Positions 29,537 through 38,723 of a DNA stretch of 64,000 nucleotides are shown piece by piece (position 1 is the first letter of the stretch; every line of letters starts with the position of its first letter). Location: contig JAQWLH010000108.1 of NCBI GenBank assembly GCA_029247405.1, positions 1 through 64,000 on the forward strand. The letters are read 5' to 3'. Below the pieces are notes generated by a model. That model ran no database searches and was not told the DNA's origin. It was given only the letters and a program-made list of their open reading frames with translations. A program made the position numbers and the translations under genes. Origin of the DNA: Mariniblastus sp. GTDB taxonomy: Bacteria > Planctomycetota > Planctomycetia > Pirellulales > Pirellulaceae.

Positions 29537-31354
29537 CTAATCCAGCCGTGTCAGCATTAACAAACGAAATTCGATCGATTCGTCACCGGGAATATCGAGG
29601 GTCTTGAGAACAAGCTTGCCTGGGCCTTGGGTCAGGGTAATGGTTCCCATTTCAAGCGGCTTAAAGTTCTTGACAAACGATTCGCCACGAACCGCACGAT
29701 CCTGTTTGGCACCAATCAGTTGGGAAACATGGGAAGCGACAATTTTGGTGGAAACTTTATTACCCCCCATCGAAAGCTCGACCACTGCTCCTAAGTCCTT
29801 CTTCGCACAACAGTAGTGAAGCTCGACTTTGTATTTCCCCGACTGCTGAATATCAACGGGCCAGGAAATAGTATCGTCTGTGTCGACCCAGTTCATCATA
29901 TACGAGCAATTGGGGAATCTATTGGACCGTTTCAGTTTACCGGAAATGACAGCATCCCGAGCGGGTAACTGGGTTTTCGTCATGCTCGGGTGACCGATTG
30001 GAAATAATCGCACTTCCGTGTGATTTAGCTCCGACAAGACGTCATTTCTGAATTCTTGGACGGCAGACTTTAGTTCAGCTACTACTTCGGGTTTGTCAGT
30101 CACTGGTTGCTTTTGGCCATGGTCATCAATCAGATCATAAAGTACTCCTTGGCTGTCCAACCGATAACGTTCACTTCGAACGCTGACTCTATTTTTCCAA
30201 CAGGAGAAAAACTTTCGGGACGGACGATTGACTTTCGAACCCAAAAGATCCAGATGGATCGACATCCCATCAAACTCTTTATTTGGCTCGTATTTTTTTT
30301 CGATTCCGCACAATGCCATCAAAGTTGGAAACAAGTCGATTGCACCTGAAACGGTATTGACCACCGACCCCGGTTTAATCTTGGCGGGCCAACGCATGAA
30401 CAGCGGTGAGTGCACGCCCCCTTCATCCGTCGAACCCTTACGCCCTTTGAAGCCGGCGTTATAGCGTGTGCCGTTGGGGCCATTGTCACAAAAGTAAATC
30501 ACAATCGTGTTGTCAGCCAAATTTAGCTCATCCAGTTTTGCCAAGACACGCCCTACGTTTTCATCGATATTCTCACACATGGCCAATGCCGCCCTCGCGT
30601 GATCAAGACCTTTGCCTTTTTGCTTGCTCGCTTTTTTGAATTGCGGCGGAAGCTGCGTCAACGGTTTGTCTTTGAACTTATTCCAATGCTTGTCAGGAAC
30701 TTGCATGGGTGAGTGAGGCGTGTTGTAAGGTAAATAAACAAAAAATGGATTGTCACGATTTTGTTCGATAAAACTGATGGCATGATTCGTGAAATCGTCG
30801 ACGACAAAACCCTTTCCACGAACGAGTTCTCCATTGTGCTCGAGGACCGGATCAAAATAATGCCCCCAATGCCCACTGCAGAATCCATAATATTCTTCAA
30901 ACCCGCGGGAATTGGGATGAAAGGGAGCTTGCATCCCGTTGTGCCATTTACCAAATGCTGCTGTTGCGTATCCGGCCTGCTGAAAAGCCTCCGCAATCGT
31001 CATTTCATCAAGGTCCAATCGTTCTCCACCGGCAGAAGTCGAATAAACCCCTCCGCGTGGATGATACCGCCCCGTCAGAAACTCGGCCCGGGTAGGTGAA
31101 CAAACCGGGCAAACATAAAAGTTTGAGACGAAAGCACCCTCGCGTGCCAACCCGTCAATATTAGGTGTCGCCAGATCTTTATTGCCGGTGTAACTGAAAT
31201 CACCATAGCCTTGATCATCAGACAAAAAAACAATGACATTGGGAAGCGCTTCAACTGATGCATCAACAACGGCTAAAGATTTTCGAAGTAAGATTAGCGA
31301 CACCAACATCGCGACTGTGACAAAAGGGATCCATCGTCGGTTCATCTGATTCAA
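29537..31354 (-). CDS. Arylsulfatase (formylglycine type) with C-terminal accessory domain
   Basis: NVIVFLSDDQGYGDFSYTGN; PVCSPTRAEFLTGRYHPR (CxPxR); C-terminal beta-rich segment WVDTDDTISWPVDIQQSGKYKVELHY. Confidence 0.93.
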   Translation of the reverse strand: MNQMNRRWIPFVTVAMLVSLILLRKSLAVVDASVEALPNVIVFLSDDQGYGDFSYTGNKDLATPNIDGLAREGAFVSNFYVCPVCSPTRAEFLTGRYHPRGGVYSTSAGGERLDLDEMTIAEAFQQAGYATAAFGKWHNGMQAPFHPNSRGFEEYYGFCSGHWGHYFDPVLEHNGELVRGKGFVVDDFTNHAISFIEQNRDNPFFVYLPYNTPHSPMQVPDKHWNKFKDKPLTQLPPQFKKASKQKGKGLDHARAALAMCENIDENVGRVLAKLDELNLADNTIVIYFCDNGPNGTRYNAGFKGRKGSTDEGGVHSPLFMRWPAKIKPGSVVNTVSGAIDLFPTLMALCGIEKKYEPNKEFDGMSIHLDLLGSKVNRPSRKFFSCWKNRVSVRSERYRLDSQGVLYDLIDDHGQKQPVTDKPEVVAELKSAVQEFRNDVLSELNHTEVRLFPIGHPSMTKTQLPARDAVISGKLKRSNRFPNCSYMMNWVDTDDTISWPVDIQQSGKYKVELHYCCAKKDLGAVVELSMGGNKVSTKIVASHVSQLIGAKQDRAVRGESFVKNFKPLEMGTITLTQGPGKLVLKTLDIPGDESIEFRLLMLTRLD

Positions 31355-31357
31355 TTT

Positions 31358-32902
31358 TCACTTGAGTAATGGTTGTGATTCCAAGGGCTGGAGCGCCGGG
31401 TCGCCAAGCACGACATAAAGAAGACGCATTTGGGGCAAACGTTTACTGCTTTTTTGCTTGTTCGAAATCACGAATCCTCCCGACGTGATTCCACTCTGAT
31501 CAATTAAGCCGTTGATCAACTGCTGATAAGCCTGTCCGACCGTTTGACCACGCAACCAACTCTCAAGTACCGGGTAGAGATGGGGAAATCCACTACTTAA
31601 CCGCTGATGTCCAAAAGCGACAATCGCCCCGTTATCTACAGCGCGAACGATAAAGGCGTCGCGGGGTTGAACGTCATATCCACCCGGCGCACGCCCCATG
31701 GCCGGAAGGTCAGATTTCATGGGAGACGCAGAAAAGCAGGAACCTGACAGCAGAACTTTTCCACTCATATCGTCAGCTAAACCATCAACATCGAGACTGC
31801 ATGACATCCCGGGAATCCCGTGACCATGCATGACCACAAGGTTAGACTCGTCGAATGCCTGACCTGCCGCGGGGGGCAGTTCCTTGACGAAATCTCCCCG
31901 CGACTGAGTCTTCAGGTTCCATATTTTTTCGCCCTCGAGCCTCGGCGCTTGATCAGCAGTTTGACCGTAGATCGCGACGATTGGAGTTTCTAGATTCGCT
32001 TTTTTGAAATGCTTTCTCAAGATGCCAGACTTTTGCAGAGACCTCGTCTCACGAGTGCTCTGAACCTGATTAATCGCAAATGGCTTTAACGATTTTGGCG
32101 TCACCGGCACATGATCTAGCGATTGATCAATCAGTTTCGAAAATGACTTTGAGTTGGAAGCCAAAAGAATGCCGGGAAAACAATCGAGCTGTGGATCCTC
32201 GTCAATGCTGGAAAGCAACTCCCAAATCCCCAGCAACATATTCTCACGAAATGATTCCATCCTGGGAGCCACGGCGACAAATTTGACTTTACCATCCCGC
32301 AATTGCATGCGAATTTTTTCAAACAGCTCCGCATTCTGATGCAATATCGCAAGATCTTCCACAGAAATAATCGTTGCGTTGTGATGCTCAGCGAGCTTTT
32401 CAATTGAGCTCAGGTAATCTTCATCTTGATGATCCGTCAGAATGAAATACTTGTCACCAGCGACCGGATGCAAAGTCGTTTTTAAAACAAATTGTGAGTT
32501 AGAGGCGACAGCACGATCAAGCTTCGTCCCCTCACCCACTCGTTTGAGGTTCGCTACATCCGGAATCGAAAACTCTCTTTCCGAAAGCGGTTCCATTGAA
32601 CGGGGCGATGAATTCCGGCGAGGCGCATTGGAGATTCGAGAGCCGTCAGCCGCAATACCAAATTTAGCGCGAAACTTGATCACCTCGAGCTTGGAAGCCT
32701 CGCCATTCTTGTCAGCATCCCACCGAGGGTGTTGCCGGGCGTACCTCCCGCTTTTGACCACTTCTTCTTTTGATATTAATCCATCGTGATTGGAGTCCAA
32801 CGCCTTAAAGATCTCATCGACATGGGGCTGGTCTTGAGCAGGGACCGAACCACAGGAAAACAAAACGAACGCGATGAAGGAAATATATTTCATGAAGCAC
32901 AA
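31358..32902 (-). CDS. Exported EF-hand protein with gingipain-like (clan CD, peptidase C25-like) domain
   Basis: EF-hand loops DSNHDGLISKEE and DADKNGEASKLE; VVMHGHGIPG (His) and VLLSGSCFSA (Cys); terminal YVVLGDPALQPL. Confidence 0.65.
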   Translation of the reverse strand: MCFMKYISFIAFVLFSCGSVPAQDQPHVDEIFKALDSNHDGLISKEEVVKSGRYARQHPRWDADKNGEASKLEVIKFRAKFGIAADGSRISNAPRRNSSPRSMEPLSEREFSIPDVANLKRVGEGTKLDRAVASNSQFVLKTTLHPVAGDKYFILTDHQDEDYLSSIEKLAEHHNATIISVEDLAILHQNAELFEKIRMQLRDGKVKFVAVAPRMESFRENMLLGIWELLSSIDEDPQLDCFPGILLASNSKSFSKLIDQSLDHVPVTPKSLKPFAINQVQSTRETRSLQKSGILRKHFKKANLETPIVAIYGQTADQAPRLEGEKIWNLKTQSRGDFVKELPPAAGQAFDESNLVVMHGHGIPGMSCSLDVDGLADDMSGKVLLSGSCFSASPMKSDLPAMGRAPGGYDVQPRDAFIVRAVDNGAIVAFGHQRLSSGFPHLYPVLESWLRGQTVGQAYQQLINGLIDQSGITSGGFVISNKQKSSKRLPQMRLLYVVLGDPALQPLESQPLLK

Positions 32903-32917
32903 TTTAAGTTGACGTGT

Positions 32918-33868
32918 CTATTTTTTTAACGAGCCATCCGCGAGGAATCCCGATGTTCTCAACCAAGACTCGAGTTGATGATGCCACTTCGAAACGGGAT
33001 GGAGCGAGTCTCGGATTCCATAGCCGTGTCCGCCTTTGCTGTAAACATGAAGTTCCGCCGGAACTTTGTGTTCTCGCAACTTGGCAAACAACAACGCCGA
33101 CTGGGCACCACGAAAGCGATCGTCCCAGGTCACCGCCATAAATGTTGGCGGTGTCTTCGGGGTGACGGTGATCAAAGAACCAAGTTGGGCCACGTTGTCT
33201 TGATACCCATCTGCCAGATAGGCCGCGTAAATTGGGCAGATGAAATCAGGGCGTGCACTTTGCTTGTCTACATCATCCATTGGCTCGTAACACTTAGTGT
33301 CGTATTGAACACCTGACATGACCGTTAAGTGACCGCCCGCTGAAAACCCCAACGTACCAATGCGGTTTGGATCAATTTGATATTCGTCGGCACGATGCCT
33401 CACCCACCGAATGGCACGCTGGACATCTTGCATCGGTTCCCAGTGGATGTTGTCTGGCAATCTCCGGGGAACCCGATATTTGAGTATAAAGGCGGAAACA
33501 CCAATTGAGTTAAACCACTCCGCCAGTTCGACTCCTTCGTGTTGCCATGCCAAAACGTTGTACCCCCCGCCGGGGCAAATAACGACCGCACAGCCATTTG
33601 ATTTTTCAGCGGGTGCCAGCGATACGGTCAGAGTAGGCGAGTCGACGTAAAGCACATGCCCACGAGAATGCACTGCTTCCTTCGCCTTGAGTTCTTCAAC
33701 CCTCTTCGCATCCAACTGCGTAGCTCCAGCAGGCAAACCATTTGGCCAGATCTTAATTTCTGTTGTTTTACCCTTCGCAACCTCCTGAGCATGGGCAACA
33801 TTGACCCAAGTCATCACCAACAGGACGCAAACCAAAGAACCAACTAGACGGAGCACTCTAGATTTCAT
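32918..33868 (-). CDS. Exported alpha/beta hydrolase (acetyl esterase/BD-FAE-like)
   Basis: AVVICPGGGYNVLAWQHEGVELAEWFNSIGVSAFILKYRVP; IGTLGFSAGGHLT; HGYG. Confidence 0.9.
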   Translation of the reverse strand: MKSRVLRLVGSLVCVLLVMTWVNVAHAQEVAKGKTTEIKIWPNGLPAGATQLDAKRVEELKAKEAVHSRGHVLYVDSPTLTVSLAPAEKSNGCAVVICPGGGYNVLAWQHEGVELAEWFNSIGVSAFILKYRVPRRLPDNIHWEPMQDVQRAIRWVRHRADEYQIDPNRIGTLGFSAGGHLTVMSGVQYDTKCYEPMDDVDKQSARPDFICPIYAAYLADGYQDNVAQLGSLITVTPKTPPTFMAVTWDDRFRGAQSALLFAKLREHKVPAELHVYSKGGHGYGIRDSLHPVSKWHHQLESWLRTSGFLADGSLKK

Positions 33869-34273
33869 GAAAAGCCAGTCAAATGATAAAGTAAAAGTTC
33901 ATTACGAAACACGACCAAACGAAGCACTCGCGGTTCCACACGACATCCATTCTAGCTGCAATTGCGAACCGTCGTCGACACTTAATGCCTCGAAATTGTG
34001 GCACACCCGCCTCACAATGGCTTGAAATTTTTTTGTAAAACCCCATTTGCTCCATCGTCACCTTAGATAGAAACAGCTAACTATTAAATGGATTGGCAAA
34101 GGAGAATCGTCCGAGTCCACCTCATCCAACACGCCGACTAATTCGGCCATCCTTCGGAAAACCTGTTTGGATATCTCTGGCTGCCAACACATGAGTTACC
34201 CCCTGCAATGTTACGCCAAGACACTTCCTTACAAACGCTCCCCAACACTTTAAAACAAAGAAAAATCCACCTC

Positions 34274-34387
34274 ATGGATGACCTTAAACTTGCGGGCAGT
34301 TTTTTTCTATGGCTACTCAGCGCTTGGATACTACTTAGGCTGGCGTTTCTTTTACTTGGCATCGAGATTGATTGGGATGGAAATTAA
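34274..34387 (+). CDS. Candidate small single-TM protein (37 aa)
   Basis: Manual translation MDDLKLAGSFFLWLLSAWILLRLAFLLLGIEIDWDGN*; below ORF-track length cutoff. Confidence 0.35.
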   Translation: MDDLKLAGSFFLWLLSAWILLRLAFLLLGIEIDWDGN

Positions 34388-34675
34388 TCCCCAGGCCGAG
34401 CAGCGGTGACGAGTGAGGACCACCCTGGTCATGGCGAGTTTGTTACCACTCTTGGGACAACATTTCGCGAACGATGGCTGACAACTGAGAAAGTGGAGGG
34501 TGGAATTTGAACCGTTCAAACGCCGGGAAATTCCAAGGCGACACAACGCCGTCGACTTCGCAAGCCGAGGTGCTATCTTTCGAGAAGAAAAATCTTCTCT
34601 TCAACGGGAAGCTTGCTCTTCGGATTTTGCCCGCGCCGACCTGTTGTCCCGACCGCAAATAACCTGGCCTGAGGG

Positions 34676-34706
34676 GTGTTATCGTAAGCAAGGCTTGCAA
34701 TAACAC
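34676..34706. repeat. 31-nt imperfect palindrome
   Basis: gtgttatcgtaagcaaggcttgcaataacac; complementary arms with two G-T pairs. Confidence 0.8.
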
Positions 34707-34838
34707 TCCATAGAGCCAATTTGCTCGACTTTCTCGAATCCGCTCGCTACGATGCGACTGTTCTGTACGTCTGGAGACGGCAGATAAGGAGTTATCACCG
34801 ACCCGACACAAATACATAGTTATCCACCTTAAGAATCT

Positions 34839-35330
34839 ATGACTGAACGCGCGGCGAAATCGAACTGGAAGACTCTTGATGCGCCGCAGCAATGCGAACC
34901 GCTGGAATACGAGTACGTTTTCGACGACGCAGATGCAGACCGCCTGCAACTTGGATTAATCCCCCGAGAAATGGAGGACAAATGGTTTGTCTATTTTGAA
35001 AACGGCTGGGTCTACCTGCACCGTAGCTGGACTGGGTTCCTGATTTATTGGCTCAGACTAGATGGCTGTCCCGACGGTGTTCGCGTTGTCGAATCGTGGG
35101 TTAATCGTAACTCAGATCAATATCTTGAAACCGATACGGCATATGACCGGATGATGCTTGATTTCTTGCTTCGACGGATGCTTCTCGGCCACGAAGTAGA
35201 TTTCCCCGTGCGATCCGCCGATAACCCAACCAATACACCCGGTGTTTATCAACATCACGTCGTAGGGCGAGCCTATCCTGAGAAAACTGTCTCTGATGGC
35301 AACTCAAACGACGAACCAGACCGTGGATAA
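34839..35330 (+). CDS. Hypothetical cytosolic protein (163 aa), cassette-like
   Basis: ORF MTERAAKSNWKTLDAPQQCEPLEYEYVF...; stop TAA lies inside a GATAACAA half-site. Confidence 0.7.
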   Translation: MTERAAKSNWKTLDAPQQCEPLEYEYVFDDADADRLQLGLIPREMEDKWFVYFENGWVYLHRSWTGFLIYWLRLDGCPDGVRVVESWVNRNSDQYLETDTAYDRMMLDFLLRRMLLGHEVDFPVRSADNPTNTPGVYQHHVVGRAYPEKTVSDGNSNDEPDRG

Positions 35331-35344
35331 CAAATTGATGAGCT
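35327..35344 (+). repeat. attC-like left half-site
   Basis: GATAACAAATTGATGAGC overlapping stop codon of preceding gene; no right half found. Confidence 0.4.
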
Positions 35345-35354
35345 TGCGCTGCTT

Positions 35355-35601
35355 ATGCCGGGCGGATTTGTGTTGGCTCTCCGCACCTACTGCGACGGTC
35401 CACGGAACGCGAAACTCAGTGAACACGATCATTACGGACCGTACGTGTACCTCAAAGTCATGACTTGGTCGGTTGCTGGAATTGATGGCAATTCAATTCA
35501 CGAGACTCATCAATGGCTAGGGCGAACCGTATCCCAAACTCAAAAAAGCACTCAAGGCCTGCAGCGACGGGATGTACCAGATCGCCACTCACGGCCGCTG
35601 A
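35355..35601 (+). pseudogene. Frameshifted small hypothetical gene
   Basis: MPGGFVLALRTYCDGPRNAKLSEHDHYGPYVYLKVMTWSVAGIDGNSIHETHQWLG continues in another frame as EPYPKLKKALKACSDGMYQIATHGR*; removing one G from the GGG run restores it. Confidence 0.5.
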
Positions 35602-35604
35602 GTT

Positions 35605-35771
35605 GATAACAAAGCGATGAACGCCGAGCCGTCAATACAAATGCACTTGGCATTGCTGCCGCTAAACAAACCTAAATTATTTTTGACAGTTCGAACTTGG
35701 TTCGTTCTAATCAAGATAGGCGGTTGACAGCAGGCAACATCGCTCGTCGACCCAGTGATCACGAACGCAAT
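35605..35771 (+). repeat. attC-like recombination site (degenerate)
   Basis: Left GATAACAAAGCGATGAAC (35605-35622), right AGTGATCACGAACGCAAT (35754-35771), partly complementary; lies just upstream of ATG 35781. Confidence 0.55.
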
Positions 35772-35780
35772 CCTGTTAAA

Positions 35781-36278
35781 ATGAACGTCAACCCTGACCA
35801 AAATCAAACAAACTTTGTCGGCACAAGAACGCCAGCCGTTCGAGCCGCACTGGCTGGCATTGCAGTTGCCGGTTTCCTGATACTGGGGTTCCTTTTCCTC
35901 CATTCGATGAAAATGCATGACTGGACGATTGCAATTTTATCGGTAGTTGGAGGGCTGTCGGTCATCCCGTGGGCTTCTCACCGATCATCTGCTCGAGATT
36001 GCTGGACAGGCACTGTGTCATTGGCGGCTGGGGCATTGTGTGGAATCGGCGCTGTTATGATTTATTTAGGAATGTTTCATTTCGAATGGTTTAGTGAAAT
36101 CTTCAATCACAAAGAAACCGGACCAATAGGAATGTCCCTTTTTGCAGCCTTAGGATTCGGTGTGGGTGGATATGCCACATTGCTTACACTGATTTGGTGT
36201 TCGTTGCCAACCAGTACGAGCGTTCCAACACTTTTCACAAGCTGCTTCAAAACAACATCATCACAAAAAGCAAGATAA
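35781..36278 (+). CDS. Hypothetical membrane protein (cassette-like)
   Basis: About four hydrophobic segments (AALAGIAVAGFLILGFLFL, TIAILSVVGGLSVIPW...); start ATG 35781 preferred; stop TAA inside GATAACAA motif. Confidence 0.7.
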   Translation: MNVNPDQNQTNFVGTRTPAVRAALAGIAVAGFLILGFLFLHSMKMHDWTIAILSVVGGLSVIPWASHRSSARDCWTGTVSLAAGALCGIGAVMIYLGMFHFEWFSEIFNHKETGPIGMSLFAALGFGVGGYATLLTLIWCSLPTSTSVPTLFTSCFKTTSSQKAR

Positions 36279-36360
36279 CAACCCGATGTGTCAATTCGCC
36301 CAAAGCGATTGTTTTGAATTTTAGATCACCGTGGCGTCTTGGTGATCGTGGCCGTTTGAC
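36274..36360 (+). repeat. attC-like recombination site
   Basis: Left GATAACAACCCGATGTGT (36274-36291), right GGTGATCGTGGCCGTTTGAC (36341-36360). Confidence 0.6.
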
Positions 36361-36478
36361 TTCTGCATCTCACAGAAATGAAGGCCGCTCAAACTCCACC
36401 GATTCCGCCGCTCAGAAATCATGCCGCGACCTCCGAAGATCGCAAGCGGTTTGAACCACTCCACCGGAATCCCTCCGT

Positions 36479-36601
36479 ATGAAATACACTCTCACCGTCT
36501 TCATGATATTGCTAATACTTGCCTGGCTGTCAGTGTTGCACGCTGAAGAATCCACCGAACAAGCTCGCTGGTGCGTTAAAGACCTAGGGTTCAAACCATG
36601 A
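36479..36601 (+). CDS. Candidate 40-aa exported/TM small protein, ATGA-coupled to next gene
   Basis: Manual translation MKYTLTVFMILLILAWLSVLHAEESTEQARWCVKDLGFKP*; TGA overlaps ATG at 36598. Confidence 0.5.
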   Translation: MKYTLTVFMILLILAWLSVLHAEESTEQARWCVKDLGFKP

Positions 36602-37050
36602 AAAGAAAGGCCACGTCCACTAACCAGAGCAGCGGTCACCCAAAAGTGTTATCCGACGTCGAGTTACCCAATCCATACTCGACACCAACCGCACCAGCAT
36701 CAGCCTCGAACGCCCAGTCGCAAGAATCGCAACCAATGTGGGCTGTTCGTGTCGCAATCGTATTCTGCACGTTGACGACCGTTATCTTTTTGCTTGCTGC
36801 GATTGTTCTTATCCCACAAGCCATCCGTCTTGCAAATGATGCGACGCAACTCCCGACGCAGTTCCAGAGCTCAAATGACGCAGCAATTCAGGGTAGTTGG
36901 TTGCTTGGCATTGCCAGTGTGTTTCTTGCTTTTTCCAATTTAGCAGCTGCGATTCTCGCCTATCGGAAACAGATCTATGTCGCATGGTCTATACTCGGAG
37001 CATCAGTTGCATCCTTTATTGGACTTGCAATCATTTTCAAGCCGACGTAA
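36598..37050 (+). CDS. Hypothetical membrane protein (150 aa)
   Basis: Several hydrophobic segments (VAIVFCTLTTVIFLLAAIVLIPQAI; GIASVFLAFSNLAAAILAY). Confidence 0.65.
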   Translation: MKRKATSTNQSSGHPKVLSDVELPNPYSTPTAPASASNAQSQESQPMWAVRVAIVFCTLTTVIFLLAAIVLIPQAIRLANDATQLPTQFQSSNDAAIQGSWLLGIASVFLAFSNLAAAILAYRKQIYVAWSILGASVASFIGLAIIFKPT

Positions 37051-37185
37051 TTGTAACCACGATCGCTTCACAACAATCTAACCCCCTAAAAGCGTCAGCG
37101 CCCCGGTGACGGCTTGGTCGCGGGATTGCTTGCGGGGCATAATCTATCACACCGCTTCGATTTCAGGCAGACGTGGTCGACCAGT

Positions 37186-37203
37186 GATTCGGCGGTCTTC
37201 ACC
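37186..37203 (+). repeat. attC-like right half-site (degenerate)
   Basis: AGTGATTCGGCGGTCTTC directly upstream of ATG 37224. Confidence 0.3.
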
Positions 37204-37223
37204 CTTATCCGGTTGATTACTCA

Positions 37224-37691
37224 ATGCAACCCAACAACAAAGTTGACGAAGCTGGCGAACGACGCATTTTGCGAGTGACTGCCTCAATCATTATCATTGG
37301 ATTTGTGGTGTATGGCATCGTCGTCGCAGCGGGTGAACAATCGGTTTCGGCGCCGCTCGGGATCGCGGCATTTACCGGTTTTGCGATTTTTACCGGAGTA
37401 TTAATGTCGACGATATTGGGCAGACTTTATCGCCAACACGAAGTTCGCGAGTTTAGACTTGATCTTGCGAATCTGATTCTGGTTTCCGTTTTGATCGCCA
37501 TGCCCTTCGCCGCCGCGAATACTGTCTGGGAAATTTTTCACATGCAGAACATCGACGGCGCCACAGAAAACAAGACCGCAGTGCTACTGGTACTGGCTGG
37601 CATCGCAGCATTCTTGTTGTTTCCCATTCTCGTCCTTACTGAGGCGTTGCTCCACTGGCATTCACTGTTTTCTAAAAACAGAAATCACTGA
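37224..37691 (+). CDS. Hypothetical membrane protein (155 aa)
   Basis: ORF with four hydrophobic segments (VTASIIIIGFVVYGIVVA; LVLAGIAAFLLFPILVLTEALL). Confidence 0.65.
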   Translation: MQPNNKVDEAGERRILRVTASIIIIGFVVYGIVVAAGEQSVSAPLGIAAFTGFAIFTGVLMSTILGRLYRQHEVREFRLDLANLILVSVLIAMPFAAANTVWEIFHMQNIDGATENKTAVLLVLAGIAAFLLFPILVLTEALLHWHSLFSKNRNH

Positions 37692-37707
37692 CATTTCCAC
37701 CCAACAC

Positions 37708-37932
37708 CATAAAACAATGCGAGGCATACAAAGCTCGCAAGGTCTGCAAAGTCGTGCGATGAAATGAACCAAGGGTATGCTTTTGAATGCTGCGATTGCA
37801 AGAAACAGAACGCTATAATGGATCTCGACTGATCGCAGTTCGCCGCTCATCAACAAAATACACCTACGTCGCCGACGGTGCGGGAGTTAAAGCAACGATC
37901 ACTCCGGCGAATCGATGATCAGCGTCGTTACC
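37708..37932 (+). repeat. attC-like half-site pair (degenerate, long spacing)
   Basis: Left CATAAAACAATGCGAGGC (37708-37725), right GATGATCAGCGTCGTTACC (37914-37932) just upstream of ATG 37952. Confidence 0.4.
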
Positions 37933-37951
37933 TGACTTGGAGAATCCAATT

Positions 37952-38503
37952 ATGGGGCTCGAAGCCGTTGAACTAGTGATGGATGTCGAAGATCGCTTTG
38001 GAACATCCCTGCCGGATGCTGAAATAGAACGTCTCCAGACGATAGGTGACTTACACGCGTTTTTGATGGCGCGCATTGAATCACAAAATCCTGATATTTG
38101 TCCGTCTGCAACAATGTTCTACCCCATTCGAAGAATCCTTGTTGACAAATTCAACGTCGACCGAGCCGACGTCAAACCGTCTTCACTATTGGAATGTCTG
38201 CTCGACACCGAGAATCGCAAACCATTCTGGCGAACGATTAAATCTACCTTAGCGACGCGATTACCAAATCTAAAACGATCCAGATGGCTGCAATGGTCCG
38301 GTGATATTTTTCCGCCTGAATGTTCAACAGTTTCTCAGCTCGCCAAACGATGCATCGAATTCAATCGAATCACGAACGAGTTCACTTCAAACGATGGTGA
38401 AGCTGTATTTGAGGTCGTGCGTCAACTTGTCGCAGCGGTTGCCGGAGTCGACAAATCGAGGCTAACCGCCCAAACAAATTTTGTGAATGACCTTGGGTTT
38501 TAA
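37952..38503 (+). CDS. Acyl-carrier-protein-like protein lacking the phosphopantetheine Ser motif
   Basis: Begins MGLEAVELVMDVEDRFGTSLPDAEIERLQTIGDLHAFL and ends VVRQLVAAVAGVDKSRLTAQTNFVNDLGF*; track ORF from TTG 37937. Confidence 0.65.
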   Translation: MGLEAVELVMDVEDRFGTSLPDAEIERLQTIGDLHAFLMARIESQNPDICPSATMFYPIRRILVDKFNVDRADVKPSSLLECLLDTENRKPFWRTIKSTLATRLPNLKRSRWLQWSGDIFPPECSTVSQLAKRCIEFNRITNEFTSNDGEAVFEVVRQLVAAVAGVDKSRLTAQTNFVNDLGF

Positions 38504-38523
38504 ACTGATGCAATAGTCACCAG

Positions 38524-38694
38524 ACGACAAGGTGATGTGCGCGAAGCAAACTGGGGTCTTGGCGCAGGTTCTGAACACATGTTTTCAACACCGCAATTTT
38601 GACAGCTCAAGCTCTTATCGGTCTAATCATGTCTGACCGTTGGCTTGATGGTGGTTCACGGGAACCGTCGGCCTGGTGATTTTTTACGTTCTAC
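38524..38694 (+). repeat. attC-like half-site pair (degenerate)
   Basis: Left ACGACAAGGTGATGTGC (38524-38540), right GGTGATTTTTTACGTTCTAC (38675-38694) just upstream of ATG 38724. Confidence 0.4.
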
Positions 38695-38723
38695 AACTCA
38701 TTCATTCAGGATTGGAAACATCG

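Noticed and set aside
34443-34949. 168-aa minus-strand ORF
   Set aside because: Arg-rich, no domain-like pattern, overlaps the start of the better supported 34839 gene.
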